The position numbers and the translations under genes were made by a program. Positions 23,825-30,670 of a DNA stretch of 64,000 nucleotides are shown here, in pieces (position 1 is the first letter of the stretch; the number at the start of each line of letters is the position of its first letter). The notes below the pieces were generated by a model. It was not told the origin of the DNA and ran no database searches. It saw only the letters and a list, made by a program, of their open reading frames with translations. The DNA comes from Thalassotalea crassostreae (lineage in GTDB: Bacteria > Pseudomonadota > Gammaproteobacteria > Enterobacterales > Alteromonadaceae), in contig NZ_CP017689.1 in assembly GCF_001831495.1 (NCBI RefSeq), positions 1,984,001-2,048,000 of the forward strand, in the 5' to 3' direction.

Positions 23825-24003
23825 GTCATATTACCTGTTTTCACTTTGAGTGAAATATAAAAACACATATAAAGCCTATCAATTCTGCGACTATTCGCAA
23901 TTTGCTTAAATTTAAAATTGTTAGCATAGCAAAGAAAACTATTCAAAAGTAGAGTGTTATTAGGTCTTTCTATGGAATACAGTGTAACCCTCCCATTCTT
24001 AGA

Positions 24004-24801
24004 TCAGTTTTTAATAGAGTTTTCCATTACTAACTTCTCGTATACTTTGAGTGGTAAATCATTGAGCGATTCATGTGGTCGCTCATAATTATAATCATCA
24101 ATCCAAGTTTCAGTGATATTTCTTACTTCAGTCAATGATTGAAACAAATAACAATCTAGCACTTCGTTTCGGTAAGTGCGATTAAATCGTTCAATATAGG
24201 CATTTTGTGTTGGTTTACCTGGCTTAATGAAATCTAACTTTATGCCATGTTCTTCAGCCCAAAACTCTAACGCCTGTGAGATAAATTCTGGACCATTATC
24301 TTGACGAATCGCTTTCGGATAACCTCGATAGGCAGCAATGCGATCAAGCACGCGTATGATGCGCTCAGACGGCAAACTGTGGTCAATTTCAATGGCTAAT
24401 ACTTCGCGTTGGAAATCATCAATTACGTTAAACGTACGAAACGGTCGGCCTTGATATAAACTGTCGTGCATAAAATCCATCGACCAACAATCATTGGCAC
24501 TGGTTGGTACGGCCAATGGCTCAGGGTTTCGATTAGGTAAACGTTTCTTGCCTTTGCGCTTAAGGTTAAGCTTCAAACCACAGTACACGCGATAGACACG
24601 TTTGTGGTTCCAGCCGAAGCCTTGGTTTCGAAGTCTTTTAAATAATTTACGAAAACCATAGCCAGTATGTGTTTCAGCGAGTGGAACTAGCTCATTAATG
24701 ATGTCCGAGTCATCCACTAATTTGGGCTGATAGTAATACGTACATCGGCTAATGTTTAAGGCCTGACATGCCAGCACAACACCTAGACCTAGCTCCATCA
24801 C
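24004..24801 (-). CDS. IS3-family transposase OrfB (DDE integrase domain)
   Basis: The rve-type catalytic domain has the DDE triad in SMDFMHDSLY, IRQDNGPEFIS and NAYIERFNRTYR. The N-terminal HTH_21 region has CTYYYQPKL and GYGFRKLFKRLRNQG. It is normally made as an OrfAB fusion by -1 frameshifting: the -1 frame is open from the slippery site at 24843-24849 into this gene (fusion spans 24004-25106). The listed start is a formal internal Met of the fused frame. Confidence 0.93.
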   Translation of the reverse strand: MMELGLGVVLACQALNISRCTYYYQPKLVDDSDIINELVPLAETHTGYGFRKLFKRLRNQGFGWNHKRVYRVYCGLKLNLKRKGKKRLPNRNPEPLAVPTSANDCWSMDFMHDSLYQGRPFRTFNVIDDFQREVLAIEIDHSLPSERIIRVLDRIAAYRGYPKAIRQDNGPEFISQALEFWAEEHGIKLDFIKPGKPTQNAYIERFNRTYRNEVLDCYLFQSLTEVRNITETWIDDYNYERPHESLNDLPLKVYEKLVMENSIKN

Positions 24802-24836
24802 GGCATACTTGGCTAACTGCTTTCGTTCTGATGGCT

Positions 24837-25106
24837 TTACAGCTTTTTTTCTACAATGTCTTTCAATGCCATGTTTTGCAAACTGACATCGGCAAACAAC
24901 TTCTTCAGCTTACGGTTCTCGTCTTCAAGTGCCTTTAACTTGGCTAAATCGGATGCCTCCATCCCGCCGTATTTGGATTTCCACTTGTAATAGGTACTTT
25001 GCCCTACATTGTATTTTCGGCAAAGCTCAGGCACGGTCATTGCACCTGATTCACCTTCTTTTAAAATGGCAAAAATTTGGGCTTCACTAAATCGTTTGTT
25101 TTTCAT
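24837..25106 (-). CDS. IS3-family transposase OrfA
   Basis: Protein of 89 residues with an HTH_Tnp_1 domain (RFSEAQIFAILKEGE, ELCRKYNVGQSTYYKWKSKY) followed by a leucine-zipper coiled coil (LKALEDENRKLKKLFAD). It binds the terminal repeats and dimerises. It ends DIVEKKL at a TAA just after the slippery heptamer. Confidence 0.92.
   Translation of the reverse strand: MKNKRFSEAQIFAILKEGESGAMTVPELCRKYNVGQSTYYKWKSKYGGMEASDLAKLKALEDENRKLKKLFADVSLQNMALKDIVEKKL
24843..24849 (-). promoter_or_regulatory. Programmed -1 frameshift site of the IS
   Basis: On the minus strand A-AAA-AAG sits in the orfA reading frame (GAA AAA AAG CTG TAA). Slipping by -1 gives AAA GCT GTA AAG and enters the orfB frame, producing the OrfAB transposase. 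Confidence 0.8.
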
Positions 25107-25384
25107 CTTGTTGTTCTCCGCTTATTTAACAATAAACGGAAAACTCTATTAAAGCGATTCTGATTTTAAGGGAGGGTTACAACAGAGTTGTAGTTTATAA
25201 CATTAGTATCACCGCTTATATTAAAATGAAATTTTCTAAAAATATTATCGTAATTTTTAGGAGATCTTATCGTTATTGTTACTTCTTTATGTTCTTGGGA
25301 TTTTAGTGATACTTCAGTTGTGCCAATAATTTTAAACCCGTCGCCTAAATCTGTCGATATATGAAAGTGTGAAATTTTATTCGT

Positions 25385-25545
25385 TTTATTAAGCAACTTC
25401 AAAGTAAATGAATTCTCAGTTTCGCCAGAATATAACGTCCGATAGAGCACATTTCTGTCTTTAATAACCGACACTTCGAAACTGTCCCGAGCACCAAGCC
25501 ATAAGCCAAGTGATACCAGCATAGAAACAATGATCATTGTATAAG
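25385..25545 (-). repeat. Left copy of the ccoG direct repeat (island boundary)
   Basis: This segment aligns without gaps to 54328-54488 (offset 28,943). It contains a perfect 88-bp run at 25440-25527 and another identical 17 bp at 25529-25545, after which the sequences become unrelated. On the other side similarity falls off gradually within coding sequence. Confidence 0.9.
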
Positions 25546-25772
25546 AAAAGTCTTCTAACAAAACCAATATAAATATTACAGACATAGTTGAAGAAGTAGA
25601 AAAACACATTTCAGATGTAATCAATTCATAAAATAGTATTTAGCAGCACTTGTTAACATAAAGTCTAAGAAAACTTCTTTTTTGGGCCCAAAAAAGTGTT
25701 TTAGAATTTCCCCACTCTGTTTAATAATTTTATTAAACAGAGTATTTTTTAAAAATAAGGCTTCGTTGTTTA

Positions 25773-26168
25773 TCAACAATCGTCTTCAATTGTAAATTCT
25801 ATTGTTTGGTACAGGTCTTTAATTTTAACTGGTTGTCCGTTTTCAATCGAAGGTTTGTATCTCCACTTCGATAGTGCTTTTTTTGCTGCTTTATCAAAAA
25901 TTTGTTTTGGGCTAGATTCTACAACTTGTACATCTTCAACCTTACCTGTCGTGGTAATAGAGTATCTAAGAATGACAACGCCCGTTATGCCATCGTTATA
26001 TGCTTCTTCCGGATAGTTTGGTTGAACCCTTACAATTGGAAAGTGAGGATTAGTTGGGTATTTTGTGACATCGAGTTGCTCCTGTACGTTCTCTGTTGGT
26101 TTAGCTGCTGATTGGAAACTACTAAAAATTAATAACAAAGGTAATGCAAATGTCTTATATGTTTTCAA
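25773..26168 (-). CDS. TonB C-terminal domain protein, periplasmic
   Basis: Protein of 131 residues with a signal peptide (LPLLLIFSSFQSAAKP) and a TonB_C domain (VQPNYPEEAYNDGITGVVIL, VVESSPKQIFDKAAKKALSKWRY). It lacks the long proline-rich spacer of a true TonB, and the N-terminal hydrophobic stretch looks cleavable, so it is probably a soluble or short-anchored paralogue rather than an energy transducer working with ExbBD. It is the first gene inside the left boundary of the island and faces away from the PP2C gene. Confidence 0.82.
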   Translation of the reverse strand: MKTYKTFALPLLLIFSSFQSAAKPTENVQEQLDVTKYPTNPHFPIVRVQPNYPEEAYNDGITGVVILRYSITTTGKVEDVQVVESSPKQIFDKAAKKALSKWRYKPSIENGQPVKIKDLYQTIEFTIEDDC

Positions 26169-26575
26169 TGTTTTATCCTTAAAATCTTATTTTTATTTGG
26201 TTAAATTGACAAAAATTATATTGGTACGCTACATCATAATCCGTCAATCACTTATGACGTTCTTTAAACACACTTAATAAATGATTAATTAAACACTCTA
26301 ATGATATAAGCTTGCATGTCAAATTTTCTACACCACTGTCACATTACATATACTCCCTTTCTATCATTTATAAATTCAATACCGAGATAATTTACAAAAA
26401 ATACTGGTATAAATATTTGTAATAAAACGTCACTAATACAATAATTTTGATTGTTTCTAAGTTAACTATAAGTAAAATGATTAAAGTACTTTAATCTTGC
26501 TAGAAATTGTTTATATATTAATAGTTTTGGCTGCCATCATTAATAACTAACACCGCGCACAAAGGAAAAGAAACG
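26169..26575. promoter_or_regulatory. Divergent intergenic region TonB-like / PP2C
   Basis: About 400 bp, strongly AT-rich, with no frame I would call a gene. It should hold the promoters of the leftward TonB-like gene and the rightward PP2C-Hsp70 unit. Confidence 0.45.
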
Positions 26576-27322
26576 TTGTTACTTTCATCTAGTTTATTTT
26601 TCAAAAATACTTGGTCCTTTTCAGGCAGTACTGAAATTGGTCCAAATAAACAACACAATGAAGATTCTATTGCAATTGATAATAATCATCAATTCGCAAT
26701 AGTATGTGATGGCGTGGGTGGTAATCGTTGTGGCGAAGTTGCTTCAAAAATGGCATGTACATATTTGTCTAATGCGTTAACCAATAAAGCCGAAAGTAGT
26801 AAAACCGAGCTTAAACAGATTCAACTTAAATCCATGCTAAAGAGTTGCCATAAGTATTTACTTGAACACATGCAACTCCATAAAGAAACACAAGGCATGG
26901 CAACAACGCTTGTACTCGCTTTTCGACATAAAAAAAATGCCACCATTGCTTGGGCAGGCGACAGTAGAGCCTACCTTTTAAGAAATGACAAATTAATACA
27001 ACTAAGTCAAGATCATAGTTTTGTTGCCGAAAAGGTTGCACAGGGAGTATTTACAGAAAAGGAAGCTGAGGAGCATTCATTAGCAAACTTAATTACGTCT
27101 GCTCTTGGAGGTAGCACCAATAGCTTAAAACATATTGGTATCGAAACCATCAAACTTAAAAAAAATGACCGACTTATATTGTGTACAGACGGTGTATACG
27201 GCTATATGGCTCAAGCTCAGTTAATGAATGCCGCGAAAATATCGGCGCATGCGCTTACATCACAAGCAATTGATAATGACACTTTAGATAATTGCAGTGC
27301 AATATGCATCGATATAAGCTAA
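26576..27322 (+). CDS. PP2C-family Ser/Thr protein phosphatase
   Basis: Metal-dependent phosphatase of 248 residues, soluble. All PP2C motifs are present: NED at 28-30, CDGVGG at 44-49, GMATTLV at 107-113, AGDSRAYL at 127-134, CTDGVYGYM at 203-211 and DNCSA at 238-242, including the metal-binding aspartates. It starts with a TTG at 26576, preceded by AAAGGAAAAG. It is most like the PppA/Stp1 class that reverses Hanks-type kinases. The natural partners are the kinases at 30.7-36.3 and 46.2-49.1 kb; the Hsp70 gene follows 88 bp downstream on the same strand. Confidence 0.93.
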   Translation: MLLSSSLFFKNTWSFSGSTEIGPNKQHNEDSIAIDNNHQFAIVCDGVGGNRCGEVASKMACTYLSNALTNKAESSKTELKQIQLKSMLKSCHKYLLEHMQLHKETQGMATTLVLAFRHKKNATIAWAGDSRAYLLRNDKLIQLSQDHSFVAEKVAQGVFTEKEAEEHSLANLITSALGGSTNSLKHIGIETIKLKKNDRLILCTDGVYGYMAQAQLMNAAKISAHALTSQAIDNDTLDNCSAICIDIS

Positions 27323-27410
27323 GCAAAAATTAAAAGTACCCACTTCTATGTATTTAGCTAATACAGTATGATAATGGTATAAAACAACTAATAATATACT
27401 CAAAGACATT

Positions 27411-28919
27411 ATGCTTTATTTAGGGATCGACTTAGGCACCACATTCTCGTTAGCCTCTTATATAAATGCGGCCAACCAAGTTGCATTAATACCAGATAAA
27501 TATGACACCAATAACTTCCGCACTCCGTCTGTTGTCCAAATAGGCAGCAATGGCTGCTTTGTAGGTGATGCAGTTGAAGCACAATTGCAAGAGAACCCAA
27601 GCTCAGAACATGTTCGGTTTGTAAAACTAGCTATGGGTGAAGAACAGCATTTTGTTGATCATCAACAACGCCAATGGCGACCTGAAGCAATTTCTGCATT
27701 GATACTTAAAAAGCTCATTAACGATACCACTAGTTTTCTACCCGAAAACCTAGCAGGTGCTGTTGTTACCGTTCCAGCTAATTTTTCAGACAATCAACGT
27801 CAGGCTACAAAGCAAGCTGCTCTTTTAGCTGGAATTCCTAGAGCGACATTGATAGAAGAGCCTATTGCCGCTGCTACATTTTATGGTATGAATGATATCT
27901 CGGGCGATCAAACTTTATTCGTATTTGACTTAGGAGGCGGCACGTTCGATGCCACACTTTTACAAGCAGCTGACGATGGACTATTTGTCCTAGCAACTGA
28001 CGGTCAACATGACTTAGGCGGTAAAACCGTCGATGAAGCAATAATGCAACAAGTAGCTGATGAATACGAACGATTGCATGGCGATGATCCAAGGCAAAAC
28101 AGTACCGCACTAGTACAGCTACGCCAGTTTGCTACCGAAGCAAAGCTAGAACTGTGCAAACCTGGTGTTAACCAAGTTCGTAAAACACTATTGATTAATA
28201 AACGTACTGTTGATTTTTTACTTACCCAAGCGCAGTTCAATCGTTTAGTAGATAAATTAGTAGAACAAGCCATAACCGTATGTGAACGTTGTTTAAGTGC
28301 AGCAAGCATGGACTGGGATTTTGTTGATCATATTCTACTTACCGGCGGCTCAAGTTTATTACCCTTGGTTCGAGAAAAGCTAGCACAACGTACAGACAGA
28401 CCAAAAGACGGTTTAATGTTAAAACAGCCGCATCAAGCTGTTGCTTTTGGCGCAGCGTTAATTGCCAACCAACTATTTAGTGATTCGAGTAATAAAAAAC
28501 AGTTACAACGGGCTACTAGTTGGCAACTAGGCATAAGAGTCGCAGGCAGAGATGGTAAGCCTTGTGTACAGGTAATGATTGATAAAAACCAGCCTGTGCC
28601 AGCCAATAAAACAGTCACTTTCAACACCACCCGCGAAAATCAGCCACGTATGGTTATTGAAGTGGTACAGCAAAAAGACAGTAATGAAGATGAGAAAAGC
28701 TTAGGTTATTTTATTTTTGCGCTACCCGAAAATGCTGCTATTCGTTATGCCGTTGATATAACTCTTGCTTACGATATAGAAGGATTAGTTACAGCAACAG
28801 CCCGTAATCCGAAAACAGGCACTCAGCTAAAGCAAGTGATGGATGAAAATGGCGCAGCTTTAGACGATGAACTAGTAAACCAGAAAGATTGGATCGACCA
28901 TACATTAGTGAACGAATAA
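27411..28919 (+). CDS. Short Hsp70 (DnaK-like) chaperone without lid
   Basis: Protein of 502 residues compared with about 640 in DnaK. The ATPase domain (about 1-357) has DLGTT at 7-11, DLGGGTFD at 173-180 and the GGSS adenosine motif at 312-315. A beta-sandwich substrate domain follows (about 370-500; NQPVPANKTVTF), but the helical lid and the EEVD-like tail are absent. This resembles the HscC/specialised Hsp70 group. It lies behind the PP2C gene, and five J-like domains occur in the kinases of the same island, but no GrpE or canonical J-protein is nearby. Client and partner are inferred, not shown. Confidence 0.92.
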   Translation: MLYLGIDLGTTFSLASYINAANQVALIPDKYDTNNFRTPSVVQIGSNGCFVGDAVEAQLQENPSSEHVRFVKLAMGEEQHFVDHQQRQWRPEAISALILKKLINDTTSFLPENLAGAVVTVPANFSDNQRQATKQAALLAGIPRATLIEEPIAAATFYGMNDISGDQTLFVFDLGGGTFDATLLQAADDGLFVLATDGQHDLGGKTVDEAIMQQVADEYERLHGDDPRQNSTALVQLRQFATEAKLELCKPGVNQVRKTLLINKRTVDFLLTQAQFNRLVDKLVEQAITVCERCLSAASMDWDFVDHILLTGGSSLLPLVREKLAQRTDRPKDGLMLKQPHQAVAFGAALIANQLFSDSSNKKQLQRATSWQLGIRVAGRDGKPCVQVMIDKNQPVPANKTVTFNTTRENQPRMVIEVVQQKDSNEDEKSLGYFIFALPENAAIRYAVDITLAYDIEGLVTATARNPKTGTQLKQVMDENGAALDDELVNQKDWIDHTLVNE

Positions 28920-29069
28920 ACGTTATTTAAAGATTGAGATGATCATCTCTTGGCACTAGTTTTACTTAGAATTATTTTAATTAGATTTAGTATGCTTAGG
29001 GTTAAGGAAAAAGTTAGTGCCTATCAATTCTTTAGCCTGCTTGACTTGAGATAAGGTTAATCCTGTCGT

Positions 29070-29762
29070 TCAGTTTCCATTTTTACAGATATTTTTAATA
29101 TATGATTCAAAGGCTAGCACGTATGTTGTCAACACTCCTGACTCAAAACCGTCCCTATCATCTATAATACTACCTTGATTATTTTGGAGTGCTTTTAGAG
29201 ACAAGTAACATTGTTCCATATACGATAATGGAAAAGTAGCGATAGAGACTTTTTCCAACGTCGATATTACTCGCAAGTTACCTTTAATAATTGCGCCACG
29301 AGGAGAGTGACCAGATAAATTGCTCTCGCCTACGTTTCGATATACCCGAGCTATCACTAATGTTATCGCTTCGAATACTGAACGATGTGGCGACTTAAAC
29401 ATCGGTGTTCCCCGCCAAGGACAGGTTATAATTTCAATGTATTTTGTCTCGTCACAAGGAGTATTACTTTCTAAATATTGGAGTTTAAATCTATCGGAAA
29501 GGTCTCTAATCATATTGTTACAAAAAGAATTATAGATTGATACGTCATTATTTTTTTTCTTACTATTTTTATGACCATTGTTTTTTATATTAATCCGGTA
29601 AAGAAAAAAGCAAAGCATTGTCGAAATAATTAACGATACGGCTATCAAAACCAAATCATCAATAAAGACTAAGGTCATGATAAAACAATAGATAATTATG
29701 ATTATAGAAATTTTGGCGTAATATTTTCGAATGGCTACTTCAGTAGTTTTTTCTTTATCCAT
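29070..29762 (-). CDS. Hypothetical membrane protein, two TM helices
   Basis: Not recognised. 230 residues: two closely spaced hydrophobic segments at about 17-35 and 37-54 (ISIIIIIYCFIMTLVF, LIAVSLIISTMLCFFLY) form a hairpin, followed by a lysine/asparagine-rich linker and a soluble cytoplasmic domain of about 150 residues with FEAITLVIARVYRNVGE and DGFESGVLTTYVLAFESYI. Its codon use is more AT-rich than its neighbours. It converges with the Hsp70 gene. Confidence 0.65.
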   Translation of the reverse strand: MDKEKTTEVAIRKYYAKISIIIIIYCFIMTLVFIDDLVLIAVSLIISTMLCFFLYRINIKNNGHKNSKKKNNDVSIYNSFCNNMIRDLSDRFKLQYLESNTPCDETKYIEIITCPWRGTPMFKSPHRSVFEAITLVIARVYRNVGESNLSGHSPRGAIIKGNLRVISTLEKVSIATFPLSYMEQCYLSLKALQNNQGSIIDDRDGFESGVLTTYVLAFESYIKNICKNGN

Positions 29763-29817
29763 GATATCACCTACTGTTCCCGTTCAACTTTAATAGCAAT
29801 AAACATATCCTATATAA

Positions 29818-30231
29818 CTAGTGCTCATTTACTGAACCTATGCAGAATCCCTCTCCTTCAGCGGATACGACAATCTTGGGTACTGGCTTTGCTTTAATTA
29901 TGTTTGATGCAGGGCAACGGGTAGTATTGATCAAGTAGTTTTGCTTATTAACATCTAAAATCCAATAATTCTCCACTACTAATTGCTCAAATTTAATCTT
30001 CATGCCGACGGTATGATCGTTTGGGTAACCTTTACTAAGATAAGTCTCTGTCTTGCTAAAAATATGCCAATGATCTGTGCTGCCGAGATAGCGAATATTA
30101 GAGGTAAGTTGAGTTGGTCCTATTTGTTTAAGTTTCTCAATTGTCTTAATGCTAATATGCAAGCTTCGACTACCAGAGGCTTCCGTAACAAATGATACGA
30201 CCACTAATAAAGATAACAGAATAAATTTCAT
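29818..30231 (-). CDS. Hypothetical secreted protein
   Basis: Not recognised. 137 residues beginning with a classical signal peptide (KFILLSLLVVVSFVTEASG). The mature part is beta-rich and has two cysteines (TTRCPAS and GEGFCIGS) that could pair in the periplasm. It lies 55 bp upstream of the two-TM protein in the same orientation, so the two may form a unit. Confidence 0.65.
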   Translation of the reverse strand: MKFILLSLLVVVSFVTEASGSRSLHISIKTIEKLKQIGPTQLTSNIRYLGSTDHWHIFSKTETYLSKGYPNDHTVGMKIKFEQLVVENYWILDVNKQNYLINTTRCPASNIIKAKPVPKIVVSAEGEGFCIGSVNEH

Positions 30232-30391
30232 TGAGTGTCCTTTGTAGCTTTAATTGCGATGCACTTCATATACATTTTGCTAATTAACCTTTGCTCGTGA
30301 GCAACATCATACTGTGTCGATATTTTCCTAGACTACTAACCATAACTTCTGTTTAAATAGTTTTATAAATACTTTATTTCTAAGGATAATC

Positions 30392-30598
30392 ATGGTCGCT
30401 CGTTTCTCACTTACCTGCCCGAACTGCAAAAATGATACTTTCAAAGCGGTACAGCTAATTAATGATTTTCCACAGTTTCAACAAGAAAACGAGTGGCAAA
30501 GCCAGCTAAGTTTTCAATGCCAAGAATGCAATTCAAAATTGGCCCAAATTGACGAGGATCACTCTGGCAAAATTAGTTGCAGTATAAATTCTCAATAA
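30392..30598 (+). CDS. Small zinc-ribbon protein
   Basis: Protein of 68 residues with two CxxC knuckles, CPNC at residues 9-12 and CQEC at 43-46, the layout of a zinc ribbon. It has no signal peptide. Function unknown; it could bind nucleic acid or a protein partner. It converges with kinase gene 1. Confidence 0.65.
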   Translation: MVARFSLTCPNCKNDTFKAVQLINDFPQFQQENEWQSQLSFQCQECNSKLAQIDEDHSGKISCSINSQ

Positions 30599-30670
30599 CA
30601 CATACGACACCAATTCGCGTCAACATCATTAACCTTATAATTGGCTCACTTTATTGAACCTTTTTATAAA

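Larger units (their letters stand above)
23983..25181 (-). mobile_element. IS3-family insertion sequence (IS407-group-like), complete
   Basis: Element of 1199 bp with terminal inverted repeats TGTAACCCTCCC (12 bp perfect) and an inner matching block TTAATAGAGTTTTCC at 24011-24025 and 25138-25152. It is flanked by ACAG at 23979-23982 and 25182-25185, a 4-bp target duplication, as usual for the IS407 group. It encodes overlapping orfA and orfB with a slippery sequence. Both ends and both frames look intact, so it may still be mobile. Confidence 0.93.
23960..25545 (-). pseudogene. ccoG: Truncated 3' fragment of ccoG, split by an IS element
   Basis: The minus-strand frame from 25545 downwards encodes the last transmembrane segment and the C-terminal immunoglobulin-like domain of CcoG (YTMIIVSMLVSLGLWLGARD ... 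EVTITIRSP). It lacks the N-terminal about 340 residues with the Fe-S clusters. An IS at 23983-25181 cuts it near the end. If the IS and one 4-bp duplication are removed, the frame reads on as YNSVFHRKT-stop (TAA at 23960-23962), matching YESTFHGQS at the end of the intact copy at 54106-55500. The 5' part is nearly identical in DNA to the intact gene, while the 3' part has diverged. Non-functional as it stands. Confidence 0.88.

Noticed and set aside
25546..25624. N-terminal extension of the left ccoG fragment as a real new gene start
   Set aside because: The added residues have no homology to CcoG, and the frame is simply open by chance upstream of the break point.
25773..26168. True TonB energy transducer
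   Set aside because: No ExbB/ExbD genes and no proline-rich spacer; only the C-terminal domain is present behind a signal peptide.
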